Assembly: GCF_002287075.1 (NCBI RefSeq)
Contig: NZ_NSKE01000010.1
Span: 62,001 to 126,000, forward strand
DNA: 64,000 bases
From: Fodinibius salipaludis
GTDB lineage: Bacteria > Bacteroidota > Rhodothermia > Balneolales > Balneolaceae
Direction: 5' to 3'
Shown in pieces: positions 8,184 to 17,984 of this stretch. Each line of letters begins with the position of its first letter. Within the stretch, counting starts at the first letter, position 1. The position numbers and the translations under genes were made by a program. A model generated the notes under the pieces. It searched no databases. It was not told where the DNA came from and saw nothing but the letters and a program-made list of their open reading frames with translations.

Positions 8184-10205
8184 TTACAGGATCAACATGC
8201 TTAATACAAGAATAACACCTAACACCAGTGCCAATGCATAACTGCTGGTGACACCCGTCTGGACATATCGAAAAACACTTCCAAACAGCCTGACGACACC
8301 GCCAACAGTATTAACAACTCCATCCACAATCTTCATATCAAACTTTGCTAAGCCTTTGTCTGACCATCTAACGATAGGATGGACAACAAGGCCTTCGTAA
8401 AATTCATCAAGACTATATTTTTCTTTCCATGTTTCGTAGAACACTCCAAAGCGGTCGGCAAGCTTGGCATCAGATTCTTCGGTCGCACCACTTCCATACA
8501 TTCTGTATGCGGTATAAACGCCTCCAACAGCAACAAAAATTGATACGGTCATAAGAATCCACTCTACCGAATGCGACAATCCAAGCTCATAATCTGCCGT
8601 GACGTTATAGAGCCAATTATGAAGAAGATTAATGTGCTCCTCCTGATGCGTAAAGGTTGACAATAAGAAGTTGGGCACGCCCAAAAATCCACCGACAACC
8701 GATAGGCCGCCAAGCGTCCAAAGTGGAATCGTCATACTTTTCGGACTTTCATGCAGATGTTTTTCGGCTCCCGCTGCTTCACTTATTTTCTCAGGAAGCT
8801 TAAACTCACCGTTAAACGTTCCGAATGTGAGGCGGAACATATAAAATGCTGTTAAGAAGGCCGTGACAATTCCCACGCCCCAAAGAACCATATACAGTGG
8901 CTCTGCAAAACCGGCAAATCCGGCATTAAAAGTGAACGCTAAAATTTCATCCTTCGAGAAAAATCCGGCCAGTGGAGGAATTCCGGCAATAGCAATAGTG
9001 GCAATCAAAAATGTCTTATAAGTCGAGGGCATATACTCTTTAAGGCCGCCCATAAAACGCATATCCTGCGGATCAAAGTGGACGTCCTTACCCTCTTCGT
9101 GAAGTCCGTGCTCAACATGTTCCATAGCATGAATCACCGAACCGGAACCGAGGAAAAGCAGTGCCTTGAAAAAAGCGTGAGTTACCACGTGGAACATGGC
9201 CGCTGTAAACGCTCCGGATCCCAGCGCCAAAAACATATATCCGAGCTGGGATACCGTTGAATAAGCCAATACGCGTTTAATATCATTTTGCGTAAGGGCA
9301 ATCGTTGCTGCAACAATAGCCGTAAGAGCTCCAATTACAGCAATGATCATCATCACTTCCGGAGACATCACAAACATTGCGGACATTCGTGAAATCAAAT
9401 AAATACCAGAAGTAACCATCGTCGCCGCGTGAATCAATGCTGATACCGAAGTGGGGCCGGCCATCGCATCGGGCAGCCAAACAAAAAGCGGAATTTGAGC
9501 ACTTTTACCCGTTGCTCCAATAAACATCAAAAAAGCAATCCAAAATTTATCGTCGGCGGGTATAGCCTCAAGGCTCGATAGGATTATATCAAAATCTAAG
9601 CTGCCCACATGCTGGAAGGTCAAGAACATGGCTACCAGAAATGCAAAATCACCAACGCGATTATACCAAAATGCCTTGCTGCCTGCGGCAGAGTTGGCCA
9701 TATCAGTATACCAGAAGCCAATCAATAAATATGAACAGAGTCCTACCCCCTCCCATCCGAGGAAAAGAAGTAACAGGTTATCCGCCATTACCAAATTGAG
9801 CATTGCAAAAATAAAGAGGTTCAGGTAGGCAAAAAACTTCCAGTAGCCTTCATCCTCCCACATATATCCAACCGAGTACATATGGATCAAAAACCCAACA
9901 CCGGTAACAACGAGTGTCATCAGTATTGACAGCTGATCAAGCTGGTAAGCAATATCTACACTAAAGCTTCCTACCTCAATCCAGGTAAAGAGCTCTACAA
10001 AAATGGGCGCTGAATCCTGCCCCATATTTATAAAAAAGTACACTGCTATGGCAAATGGAATAAAGACCGTTAGGTTGGCAATCGTACCAATAAGAGCTTT
10101 TCGCTGGCGGAAAGATTTGGAGCTTAATCCAAGAAGGCCATTTACGAGAAACCCCAGCAGTGGCAGTGCAATAATCAGACTTGTAAGCGTAGTAGCAGAA
10201 TCCAT
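8184..10205 (-). CDS. nuoL: NADH-quinone oxidoreductase subunit L
   Basis: I place the start at the ATG at 10205 (MDSATTLTSLIIALPLLGF), giving 673 residues; an in-frame extension to 10301 has no NuoL-like features. The protein has the N-terminal NuoL domain, the antiporter domain with GWEGVGLCSYLLIGFWY and QIPLFVWLPDAMAGPTSVSA, and the amphipathic C-terminal region ending in a last membrane anchor (about 650-672). This subunit carries the lateral helix that runs along the membrane arm. It leads nuoLM-(dehydratase)-nuoN and probably has its own promoter between 10205 and 10365. Confidence 0.96.
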   Translation of the reverse strand: MDSATTLTSLIIALPLLGFLVNGLLGLSSKSFRQRKALIGTIANLTVFIPFAIAVYFFINMGQDSAPIFVELFTWIEVGSFSVDIAYQLDQLSILMTLVVTGVGFLIHMYSVGYMWEDEGYWKFFAYLNLFIFAMLNLVMADNLLLLFLGWEGVGLCSYLLIGFWYTDMANSAAGSKAFWYNRVGDFAFLVAMFLTFQHVGSLDFDIILSSLEAIPADDKFWIAFLMFIGATGKSAQIPLFVWLPDAMAGPTSVSALIHAATMVTSGIYLISRMSAMFVMSPEVMMIIAVIGALTAIVAATIALTQNDIKRVLAYSTVSQLGYMFLALGSGAFTAAMFHVVTHAFFKALLFLGSGSVIHAMEHVEHGLHEEGKDVHFDPQDMRFMGGLKEYMPSTYKTFLIATIAIAGIPPLAGFFSKDEILAFTFNAGFAGFAEPLYMVLWGVGIVTAFLTAFYMFRLTFGTFNGEFKLPEKISEAAGAEKHLHESPKSMTIPLWTLGGLSVVGGFLGVPNFLLSTFTHQEEHINLLHNWLYNVTADYELGLSHSVEWILMTVSIFVAVGGVYTAYRMYGSGATEESDAKLADRFGVFYETWKEKYSLDEFYEGLVVHPIVRWSDKGLAKFDMKIVDGVVNTVGGVVRLFGSVFRYVQTGVTSSYALALVLGVILVLSMLIL

Positions 10206-10364
10206 TAAAGATGATCTTTCAAATTTGTATCCATATACATTTTTCGGCCCAAATGTAGCCAACACCCTATGCATTAACAAGGGTAAATTCACAAGTGGCA
10301 AAGATACAAAAAAGTAAGTGAAGGTAAAGAGATTTATTGCTGTTTAGACCCATTATAGAAATAG

Positions 10365-10392
10365 AAAAGGCTCCCAAAACCGGGAGCCTTTT
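10365..10392 (-). terminator. Hairpin terminator between nuoK and nuoL
   Basis: AAAAGGCTCCC, a 6-nt loop and GGGAGCCTTTT form a perfect 11-bp stem, with a T-run at the 3' side on the minus strand. It lies 24 nt downstream of nuoK and 160 nt upstream of the nuoL start, so nuoJK and nuoLMN may be separate or only partly coupled transcripts. Confidence 0.8.
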
Positions 10393-10415
10393 AAAAACTA
10401 TAAACCCCAATTCAC

Positions 10416-10718
10416 TTACCAGCGCATCAGATTCACATTGTTAATATCAACGGAGAGGTTATTTCGAAAGATGGCAATAATAATCGCTAACCCAACTACA
10501 GCCTCTGCTGCCGCTACGGCCAAAGCAAAAAATACCAGTATCTGTCCGTCGACATTACCATAATGGCTACTAAACGAAACCAACGATAGATTCACTGCAT
10601 TAAGCATGAGCTCAACGCACATAAAAATAACAATAGCATTTTTACGAACTAAGACACCAATCATACCTACACAAAAAAGAAGTGCACTAAGCGCTAAAAA
10701 CCAATCTATACTAATCAT
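10416..10718 (-). CDS. nuoK: NADH-quinone oxidoreductase subunit K
   Basis: The 100-residue, three-helix protein has the NuoK signatures: FMCVELMLNAVNLSLVSFS with the buried helix-2 glutamate, and the helix-3 stretch AVAAAEAVVGLAIIIAIFRN with the second conserved glutamate. These carboxylates belong to the proton path near the quinone end of the membrane arm. The start overlaps the end of nuoJ by 8 nt, so the two are translationally coupled. Confidence 0.97.
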   Translation of the reverse strand: MISIDWFLALSALLFCVGMIGVLVRKNAIVIFMCVELMLNAVNLSLVSFSSHYGNVDGQILVFFALAVAAAEAVVGLAIIIAIFRNNLSVDINNVNLMRW

Positions 10719-11232
10719 TTGATGCTCCGGGTTTAATTTTATGTTGTGCTATCATAAGCGCTCCATTCACGGCAGCGGTCAAAAGCAAAGCAATAATATG
10801 GAAAGGGAGTAAATATTGTGAGTAAAGCACTTCCCCGACGGCCTCAACAGTTCCTGCTTCAGTCATTTCCGGTGCGACCTCTGGCAACATTTCTGAAAAA
10901 CTGCCAATGCTATATAAAAGCTGTGAAAAAACAGCTATACCCACTAAAAATGCCACAAAGTATTTAACTCGAAATCTACTAAACAGACTTTCTTCATCTT
11001 CTACATTCAGTAACATAATGACAAACAAAAATAGCACCATTATGGCGCCGGCGTAAACTAAAATCTGAATAACAGCCAAAAATTGTGCCTTCAATAACAG
11101 AAACAATCCTGCTAAGGACACCATATTTAATACCAGAAATAATGCACTGTTCACCGTGTTTTTGCTAATCACCATTGCCAACGCTGACGCAACGGCTAAA
11201 ACAGCTAAGAAAACGAAGATATAAGTTATCAT
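10711..11232 (-). CDS. nuoJ: NADH-quinone oxidoreductase subunit J
   Basis: The 173-residue, five-helix protein has NuoJ landmarks: NTVNSALFLVLNMVSLAGLF and LVYAGAIMVLFLFVIMLLN, the segment whose pi-bulge links quinone chemistry to proton pumping. It is the first nuo gene here, and no nuoA-I genes precede it. The upstream 268 bp separates it from the divergent moxR gene and must hold promoters for both. Confidence 0.96.
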   Translation of the reverse strand: MITYIFVFLAVLAVASALAMVISKNTVNSALFLVLNMVSLAGLFLLLKAQFLAVIQILVYAGAIMVLFLFVIMLLNVEDEESLFSRFRVKYFVAFLVGIAVFSQLLYSIGSFSEMLPEVAPEMTEAGTVEAVGEVLYSQYLLPFHIIALLLTAAVNGALMIAQHKIKPGASND

Positions 11233-11500
11233 ATTGATCTGTTTATTTTTGTGGCTTCAAAGGTAGATAAATTTAAAAACCTCATCAACTAAAATTGAAG
11301 AAATTCACTTCTTCCGAAAGGTTTTATATTCAATCAAAATAAAACCTTTGCCACATTGTTATCTGAAGTTACGAAACTAATCATACAAGGAAATAGAAAA
11401 GAATCTATAATTTCCATTTATTAACTTTGTTCTTTTTTTAACTTCAGCCTCTTAGGGGCATACACAGATTAGAACCTTAATCAACAATAAATTTCCTACT

Positions 11501-12517
11501 ATGGGTAACACTTCAACGTCAGCAGATTCAGTAGATATGGAAAAGCTGGGTGCTAAAATTGAACAGGCCAGTGCTTTTATCGATGATATTTATTCCGAGT
11601 TAAATAAAGTCATAGTTGGTCAGCGCTATATGATTGATCGACTGCTTATCGGCCTCTTAGCTGACGGACACGTACTACTGGAAGGTGTACCAGGACTTGC
11701 CAAGACACTTACAGTTTCCTCTCTCGCAAAAGTAATAGACACAAAATTTCAGCGGCTGCAATTTACCCCCGACTTACTGCCGGCCGACTTAGTCGGTACC
11801 TTAATTTACAATCAAAAAGAAGCAGAGTTCACGGTCAAAAAAGGGCCTATCTTTGCGAACATTATCTTGGCTGATGAAATCAACCGATCCCCGGCCAAAG
11901 TACAGAGTGCTCTGCTCGAGGCCATGCAGGAACAACAGGTAACTATTGGTGAAGAAACCTATCCGCTTGATGATCCTTTCTTGGCATTGGCAACACAAAA
12001 CCCTGTTGAGCAAGAAGGTACCTATCCCCTGCCCGAGGCTCAGGTAGATCGTTTTATGATGAAAATTAAAATCGATTATCCTACTGAGCAGGAAGAATTA
12101 GAAATTATGCGCCGGATGGCCAAGACAGGAGCTGCTGAAGAGTTAAAACCAGTGATCAATACCAAAAAGGTTTTGGAAGCACGAGAGGTTATTAATGACA
12201 TTTATGTAGATGAAAAAGTTGAGAAATATATTATTGACCTCGTCTTTGCCACCCGAAATCCAGAAAAATACAATCTGAAAGACCTTTCGGAGCTCATCAA
12301 TTTCGGAGCTTCACCCCGGGCTTCTATTAACCTAAACCTGGCAGCAAGAGCTCATGCCTTTATGCAGCATCGCGCCTATGTTACTCCCGAGGATGTTCGA
12401 ACAATTGCCATGGATGTGCTTCGTCATCGAATAATACCAACCTTTGAGGCTGAAGCTGAAAATATCACCTCCGAAGATCTGGTTGACAAAATTCTCTCAA
12501 CAGTTCAAGTACCTTAA
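11501..12517 (+). CDS. MoxR-family AAA+ ATPase
   Basis: The 338-residue protein carries Walker A GVPGLAKT (about 62-69), Walker B NIILADEINR (about 122-131), sensor 1 LATQNP and the C-terminal lid. MoxR ATPases act as chaperones that help mature or assemble metal- or VWA-domain partner proteins. The usual partners (DUF58 and Bat VWA proteins) do not follow here; one VWA protein is encoded 23 kb away at 35319-36392. A small ORF follows on the same strand. Confidence 0.93.
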   Translation: MGNTSTSADSVDMEKLGAKIEQASAFIDDIYSELNKVIVGQRYMIDRLLIGLLADGHVLLEGVPGLAKTLTVSSLAKVIDTKFQRLQFTPDLLPADLVGTLIYNQKEAEFTVKKGPIFANIILADEINRSPAKVQSALLEAMQEQQVTIGEETYPLDDPFLALATQNPVEQEGTYPLPEAQVDRFMMKIKIDYPTEQEELEIMRRMAKTGAAEELKPVINTKKVLEAREVINDIYVDEKVEKYIIDLVFATRNPEKYNLKDLSELINFGASPRASINLNLAARAHAFMQHRAYVTPEDVRTIAMDVLRHRIIPTFEAEAENITSEDLVDKILSTVQVP

Positions 12518-12590
12518 TGATATCCTAATAATTTGATACTCTTTTAAGGGCTTTATTTATTTGTAATAACATCTCACTAAAACTTCTTAT

Positions 12591-12851
12591 ATGGACATTA
12601 ATTTTGTCTCCAGAACAGATATAAAAAATTCTAAAAAAAGCTCCTCAAAATATAAGCCCCTGCTCGATGCCGTTAAAAAGCTGGAATCCGGGGGCAAAGC
12701 CCTCGAAGTATCTTTTGAAGATGAAAAGGAGCTAAATTCGATGCGCAATGTTGTTTACGGCTATAACAGAGATGCCGGTGAGAACATCAAGAGCAGCAAA
12801 CATCCTGACAAGAATGTAGTTTTCTTTTATAAAAAGGAGGAAGAAGAATAG
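12591..12851 (+). CDS. Small charged protein, function unknown
   Basis: This 86-residue protein is rich in Lys, Glu and Ser, with no membrane segment or recognisable domain. It ends in an acidic run (KKEEEE). It lies 73 nt after moxR and just before a strong bidirectional terminator, which supports it as a real last gene of that transcript. A ribosome binding site is not clear. It could be a small nucleic-acid- or protein-binding factor, but nothing in the sequence decides this. Confidence 0.65.
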   Translation: MDINFVSRTDIKNSKKSSSKYKPLLDAVKKLESGGKALEVSFEDEKELNSMRNVVYGYNRDAGENIKSSKHPDKNVVFFYKKEEEE

Positions 12852-12899
12852 AAGATAAATCCCCCACCCTTCTTCCAAATATTAATTGGTACCAAAAAG

Positions 12900-12934
12900 A
12901 AAAGGCTCAGAGTTATTCACTCCGAGCCTTTTTT
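12900..12934. terminator. Bidirectional terminator between the small ORF and rpsA
   Basis: AAAAGGCTC-a-GAG, a 7-nt loop and CTC-c-GAGCCTTTT form a 12-bp stem with one mismatch and T-runs on both strands. It lies between the convergent moxR/small-ORF unit and rpsA, so it can end both transcripts. Confidence 0.9.
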
Positions 12935-12961
12935 AATTCAGTAAAGAAAAAGAGTTAAGAA

Positions 12962-14956
12962 TTACTCTTCCTCATCAGCATTGTCTTCCTCCTCTTCGAC
13001 CTCTTCGGCTTTATTCTGGAGGTTACGAGCTGCTTTCTCTTTATCAGCCATCTCTTTCTTGAGGTCGGCAAGGCCAGACATCTCACCTAATGTAGGTGTA
13101 CCGGTTTGTGGCGCCGGCCCTTCTTGTTCTTTCTTGCCTCGACTCTTCTTAGACTTAGCTGATTTGGATTCCTTAACATCTTTCTCACGCTGACTTAGCG
13201 TAATGTTTTTGTTGGTTTCATCCAGCTCAATTACATAAGCCTCAACGGTATCGCCCTCTTCAAAGTTTTCTTCGGGCTCTTCCTCAGCTTCTGTTTTACT
13301 TGCAGGAATGAATCCTTCGAGATCATGTGGAAGTTTTACAAATACTCCTTTGTCGGTGATCTTAAAGACTTCACCTTCAACTTGATTTGTGCCGCTGTAC
13401 TCTTCAGCGAATTTCTCCCATGGATTCTCTTCAATTTGCTTGTGACCGAGCGTAATGCGACGATTTTCAAAGTCAATCGCCAGAATAACAACTTCGATCT
13501 CTTCATCCTTATCGATAACCTCATTAGGATGGTTAATCTTCTCGGTCCAACTCAAGTCAGAAATGTGGATGAGACCGTCAATGCCGGGCTCGAGCTCAAC
13601 AAACACACCAAAGTTGGTGAGGTTGCGAACTGTTCCCTTGTGCTTGGATCCGACAGGATAACGCTCGTCGATATCTTCCCAAGGATCTTTCTCGAGCTGT
13701 TTGACACCGAGTGAAATCTTCTTCTCGGGCTCGTTCACATTCAGCACTACACAGTCAATGATGTCATCCTTGCTGACCAACTGCGATGGGTGCTTGATAT
13801 GCTGTGTCCAGGACATTTCACTAATGTGGATAAGCCCTTCAACACCTTTTTCGAGCTCAATAAAGGCACCGTAATCAGCGATAGAAACAACTCGACCCTG
13901 AACCTGAATATTTTCAGGATACTTAAGGTCGATTTCCTCCCATGGATGTGGTTGCAGTTGCTTGAGTCCAAGAGAAACACGTTTTGTTTCCTCATCAAAG
14001 TCGATAACCGCAACATTAAGTTGCTGGTCGAGCGAAACAATTTCCTCGGGATGATCAACACGTCCCCAAGACAGATCGGTAATATGGAGCAGACCGTCAA
14101 CACCGCCGAGATCGATAAAGACACCGAAATCGGTAATATTTTTAACGATACCTTGAAGTACCTGACCTTCTTCAATCGTTTCGAGAATTTCTTCGCGCTG
14201 CTCTTCGAGATCAGACTCGATAAGTGCACGGTGAGAGACAACGACGTTTTCGGCCGACATGTTCAACTTAACAACCTGAAACTCCATCGTCTTGCCAACA
14301 TAGGCGTCAAAGTCGCGTACAGGACGAACATCAATTTGCGATCCGGGCAGAAATGCATCGATGCCCATAATATCAGCAACCATACCACCTTTAATACGAC
14401 GTTGGATCTTACCTTCAACAATTTCGCCGGTCTCAGCAGCACGCTCAATAGTCTCCCAGGCATGTAAGATATCAGCCTTGCGACGAGAAAGAATTAACTG
14501 CCCTTCCTGATCTTCAACTTTATCTAAGAATACATCAACTTCATCACCAGGCTGAAGGTTTTCAACTACCTCATCAGGGAATTCATTGGTTTGCACCATC
14601 CCTTCGGATTTAAATCCGATGTCAACGACAACATAATCTTCATCAACAGAAACAACACGCCCTGTTACAATCTCTTTTTCTTCAATTTCGTTGAGCGTAT
14701 CTTCGTACATACCTGCAAGCTCATTAAACTCCTCATCGGTATAATCTTCCGACTGGGCCTGCAGCTGATCATAGGTGTATGTTTTATCTTCTTCGTCTAC
14801 ATCACCAGAAAATACTGCTACTTCCTCTTCTTCCGGTTCAACTCGTACTTCTTCATCAGTAGTAGTTTCGACTGCAGTTTCTTCAGTTACCTCTTCGGTA
14901 GCCGTATCCTGCTCTTTTTTTTCGTTAGTTTTTTCTTCTTTTACTTCTTCGGTCAT
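12962..14956 (-). CDS. rpsA: 30S ribosomal protein S1
   Basis: The 664-residue protein contains six consecutive S1 (OB-fold) domains starting near residue 93, each with the typical pattern (VRNLTNFGVFVELEPGIDG, GLIHISDLSW). S1 binds mRNA at the 30S platform and helps initiation, which matters in lineages with weak Shine-Dalgarno signals such as this one. It is longer than the roughly 557-residue E. coli protein because of an N-terminal acidic region of about 90 residues and a C-terminal tail of about 80 residues with a basic patch (SAKSKKSRGKKE) and an acidic end. It follows cmk on the same strand, a common pairing. Confidence 0.95.
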   Translation of the reverse strand: MTEEVKEEKTNEKKEQDTATEEVTEETAVETTTDEEVRVEPEEEEVAVFSGDVDEEDKTYTYDQLQAQSEDYTDEEFNELAGMYEDTLNEIEEKEIVTGRVVSVDEDYVVVDIGFKSEGMVQTNEFPDEVVENLQPGDEVDVFLDKVEDQEGQLILSRRKADILHAWETIERAAETGEIVEGKIQRRIKGGMVADIMGIDAFLPGSQIDVRPVRDFDAYVGKTMEFQVVKLNMSAENVVVSHRALIESDLEEQREEILETIEEGQVLQGIVKNITDFGVFIDLGGVDGLLHITDLSWGRVDHPEEIVSLDQQLNVAVIDFDEETKRVSLGLKQLQPHPWEEIDLKYPENIQVQGRVVSIADYGAFIELEKGVEGLIHISEMSWTQHIKHPSQLVSKDDIIDCVVLNVNEPEKKISLGVKQLEKDPWEDIDERYPVGSKHKGTVRNLTNFGVFVELEPGIDGLIHISDLSWTEKINHPNEVIDKDEEIEVVILAIDFENRRITLGHKQIEENPWEKFAEEYSGTNQVEGEVFKITDKGVFVKLPHDLEGFIPASKTEAEEEPEENFEEGDTVEAYVIELDETNKNITLSQREKDVKESKSAKSKKSRGKKEQEGPAPQTGTPTLGEMSGLADLKKEMADKEKAARNLQNKAEEVEEEEDNADEEE

Positions 14957-14980
14957 TATTAGTTTTAGTTAAAATTACCG

Positions 14981-15000
14981 CATTCCATTTTTACGGAATG
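14981..15000 (-). promoter_or_regulatory. Hairpin in rpsA leader
   Basis: CATTCC, an 8-nt loop and GGAATG form a 6-bp stem 25 nt upstream of the rpsA start codon, in the cmk-rpsA gap. S1 is often autoregulated through its leader, so this could be a regulatory element. It has no adjacent T-run and is unlikely to be a terminator. Confidence 0.35.
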
Positions 15001-15033
15001 GGATTAGATTAAGGTTATGATTAAAAATCTTAT

Positions 15034-15690
15034 TCAGTTTTTTAGTACTTCTCTTATCTTCGAACAAATTTTATCAACTTGTTGTTCGAATGTTAAGTTC
15101 GTTGTATCAATTTCAATAGCTTCATCCGCTTTCTTTAGCGGATCAGCCTGACGTTTAGAATCTTTTAAATCTCGCTCAGCAATATTTTGTTTCACTTCTT
15201 TTAACGTTAATTCGGGATTTTGGTCCTTTCGCTCTTTGAACCGACGTTTTGCCCGCTCTTCCAAATCCGCAGACATAAAAAACTTCAGCTCTGCATCAGG
15301 AAAAACCGCCGTACCCAAATCGCGTCCTTCTGCAACATAAATACCATCCAAAACGACGTCACGCATTAAATTATTCACAAAAGACCGAACGCGAGGTAAT
15401 GCTGCAACCTCACTCACGGCACCAGTAACTTCAGCAGTTCGTATTTCATCCGTAACCGACTGCCCGTCCACCGCTACGTGAAATTTCTGGTCTTCGTAGT
15501 AAAACGAGATCTTTTTCTGATTCAATAAACGAAAGAACGTATCCTCATCCCGATTCGCTTCCAAATAAATCAAGGTAGCCGTTCTATATAATGCTCCGGA
15601 ATCGAGATATTCGATATCCAATCTGTCGGCTATTGCCCGGGCGGTTGAACTTTTGCCCGAACCAGCCGGACCATCAATTACTATGATCAT
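15034..15690 (-). CDS. cmk: Cytidylate kinase
   Basis: The 218-residue protein starts MIIVIDGPAGSGKSSTARAI with the P-loop at residues 7-14. It has the CMP-binding region (LDSGALYRTATL) and the lid segment with RDLGTAVFPDAELKFFM. The enzyme phosphorylates CMP and dCMP with ATP. The start is supported by AGGAG about 9 nt upstream. It precedes rpsA by 77 nt and is divergent from rpsT. Confidence 0.96.
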   Translation of the reverse strand: MIIVIDGPAGSGKSSTARAIADRLDIEYLDSGALYRTATLIYLEANRDEDTFFRLLNQKKISFYYEDQKFHVAVDGQSVTDEIRTAEVTGAVSEVAALPRVRSFVNNLMRDVVLDGIYVAEGRDLGTAVFPDAELKFFMSADLEERAKRRFKERKDQNPELTLKEVKQNIAERDLKDSKRQADPLKKADEAIEIDTTNLTFEQQVDKICSKIREVLKN

Positions 15691-15840
15691 AAACGAAAGT
15701 CTCCTAACTTACCTTTATTTTACTAATTTTTCAATGATTTCTTGTTTAACACTTCCAGAAATTTTAACTTTGACGTCTTTCTGAATTGGCGCAGAAAATA
15801 CAAATTAATTTCCAGAACTGATAAGAAACTCTTAGAAATC

Positions 15841-16092
15841 ATGCCACAACATCAATCAGCGAAAAAACGAGTACGACAAAACGAAAAGCGTCGTGTCCGA
15901 AATCAATCCAAGCGTTCTAAAATGAAGACCTTAATTAATAACGCGCTTGAAACTACTGACAAGGAAGAAGCAGAAAAAGCATTTAAAAAAGCCAGCTCAT
16001 GTCTTGATAAGATGGCTGCCAAAGATTTGATTCACAAAAATTTTGCAGCACGAAAAAAATCTAAGATAGCTGATCACGTTAACAGTTTATAA
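15841..16092 (+). CDS. rpsT: 30S ribosomal protein S20
   Basis: I start at ATG 15841 (MPQHQSAKKRVRQNEKRR), giving 83 residues; the frame is open upstream to 15742 but that part is not S20-like. The protein is very basic with the three-helix S20 pattern (SKRSKMKTLINNALE; KASSCLDKMAAKDLIHKNFA; ending in KKSKIADHVNSL). It binds 16S rRNA early in assembly. gpmI starts 13 nt later. Confidence 0.95.
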   Translation: MPQHQSAKKRVRQNEKRRVRNQSKRSKMKTLINNALETTDKEEAEKAFKKASSCLDKMAAKDLIHKNFAARKKSKIADHVNSL

Positions 16093-16105
16093 AACGTAAA
16101 GTATA

Positions 16106-17626
16106 TTGGCTGACCCCTATTCTAAAGCACTTCTTGTAATTTTAGACGGCTTCGGGTTAGCCGATAATCCCGAAGTAAGCGCAATCGACAAAGCGCATAA
16201 GCCGTTTATTGATTCCCTGTTTGCTAACAATTCCCATTCTAAGCTATCGGCCAGTGGAAAAGATGTTGGCCTGCCCGACGGACAGTTTGGGAATTCTGAA
16301 GTTGGACACCTTAATATTGGTGCTGGGCGAATTGTGCCTCAGGAATTAACCCGGGTCAATACATCTATTAAGGATGGCAGCCTTTTTGAAAATAACGTCC
16401 TAACAACGGCCTTTGAGAAAGCAAAGAAAAATGGCCGCGTTCATATTATGGGCCTTTTTTCTGATGGCGGGGTACACAGTCATAATGAGCATCTCTTTGC
16501 CTTACTGAAATTTGCCCAGTCTGCAGGTATTGATAATACCTATGTGCATGCTTTTACAGACGGACGAGATACCTCCCCGCATGGCGGTATTGACTACGTA
16601 AAAGAATTTCAGCAGCAGGCCAACTCTACAGGATCCGGAGAAATTGCCTCTATTATTGGCAGGTATTACGCGATGGACCGGGATAACCGGTGGGAACGAA
16701 CACAGCTTGCCTACGACCTTTTGGTACGCGGCAAAGGTGAAGAGTTTGATACTCCTGTTGAAGCACTTGAAGCATCGTATGATGCTGAGGTGACTGACGA
16801 GTTTGTCAAACCAAAGCTTATAAATTCATCTCCCGATTCTCGCATCCAGAAGGACGATGTTATCATCTTTTACAACATCCGGGGCGACCGGGCACGCCAA
16901 ATCACACGAGCACTAACAGAGGATAACTTCGATAAATGTGATGTCGAAGAGAACCTGAATCTCCATTATGTCACGTTTACTTCCTATGATGATACGTTCG
17001 AGCATGTAGAAGTAGCTTATCCCCCGTTGGATCTGCACAATACCATCGGTGAGGTTGTCAGCAATCACAACCTACAACAACTACGCATTGCTGAAACAGA
17101 AAAATATCCGCACGTAACTTACTTTTTCAATGGTGGGGATGAAGAACCTTTCAAAGGAGAAGAACGAATTTTAATACCGAGTCCCAAAGTTGCTACCTAC
17201 GACCTGCAACCCGAAATGAGTGCCGTCGAAGTAACGGATGCTTTGTGTGCTCAGTTAATCACCGAAAAGCATCACCTGGGGATCCTAAATTATGCCAATC
17301 CCGATATGGTGGGACATACCGGTGATATGGACGCAACCATCAAGGCCGTTGAAACAATAGATCAGCAACTTAAAAAAGTGGTTAAAACCGCAACCGAACA
17401 TAATTATAAAATTCTTGTTATTGCCGATCACGGTAATGCCGATTATCTAATTAATGAGGATGGAAGTCCCCATACGGCTCATACTTCGGCCCCGGTTCCC
17501 GCACTTATTCTTAACGAGCCAGATATTAATATGAAAGATGGTATTCTGGCTGATGTCGCTCCTACCCTTCTAAAACTTATAGGAATTGAACAGCCCAAAG
17601 AAATGACCGGCACCCCACTTTTCTAA
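16106..17626 (+). CDS. gpmI: 2,3-bisphosphoglycerate-independent phosphoglycerate mutase
   Basis: The 506-residue protein has the iPGM layout of an alkaline-phosphatase-like domain with an inserted transferase domain. ILDGFG opens the metal site and FGNSEVGHLN carries the catalytic serine; IADHGNAD and HTAHTSAPVP supply metal ligands. It interconverts 3- and 2-phosphoglycerate in glycolysis using two metal ions. The start codon is TTG; an in-frame stop at 16097 rules out a start further upstream. It lies 13 nt after rpsT. Confidence 0.96.
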   Translation: MADPYSKALLVILDGFGLADNPEVSAIDKAHKPFIDSLFANNSHSKLSASGKDVGLPDGQFGNSEVGHLNIGAGRIVPQELTRVNTSIKDGSLFENNVLTTAFEKAKKNGRVHIMGLFSDGGVHSHNEHLFALLKFAQSAGIDNTYVHAFTDGRDTSPHGGIDYVKEFQQQANSTGSGEIASIIGRYYAMDRDNRWERTQLAYDLLVRGKGEEFDTPVEALEASYDAEVTDEFVKPKLINSSPDSRIQKDDVIIFYNIRGDRARQITRALTEDNFDKCDVEENLNLHYVTFTSYDDTFEHVEVAYPPLDLHNTIGEVVSNHNLQQLRIAETEKYPHVTYFFNGGDEEPFKGEERILIPSPKVATYDLQPEMSAVEVTDALCAQLITEKHHLGILNYANPDMVGHTGDMDATIKAVETIDQQLKKVVKTATEHNYKILVIADHGNADYLINEDGSPHTAHTSAPVPALILNEPDINMKDGILADVAPTLLKLIGIEQPKEMTGTPLF

Positions 17627-17984
17627 TTTTTAAATAATTAGAAATCAAGTTCCCTTCTTCATATTTTATGAACAAGCGATTGAGGTAAATACTTTTAATA
17701 AACCTTTGCGCTAACGAATTTCATAAGTGGGATGCCACAATATCTTCAGTTATATTAACAATGGCTACCTCTGCTACCTGTATGGCTTTCAAGAAGCTAT
17801 AAAAAAAGTTTTGGGATATTTAATCTCATGGCTTTTTATAAAATTTTAAATTGTCTGATAGCTGATTTTGTTTGCTTTTGCACTATGCCAGTACTACTTT
17901 CGTAAAAGAATATGAACTAAATATTCTGGTCACTCGTTAAAACGAATGACAAATAACTTAAAACAATTTGAAGGTTCGATTTTT
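17627..17984. other. Intergenic region between gpmI and clpC
   Basis: This 358-bp AT-rich stretch contains no supported gene or terminator. It presumably carries the clpC promoter. I saw no CtsR-like heptad operator or other known heat-shock site. An open frame from 17946 joins clpC in frame, but the translated start is more likely the ATG at 17985, which has AAGG upstream. Confidence 0.5.

Noticed and set aside
10206-10301. N-terminal extension of NuoL
   Set aside because: The extra 32 residues are not like NuoL, and MDSATT at 10205 fits the family start.
13790-14467. 225-codon plus-strand ORF inside rpsA
   Set aside because: It is antisense to S1 domains and results from the repeated codon pattern of rpsA.
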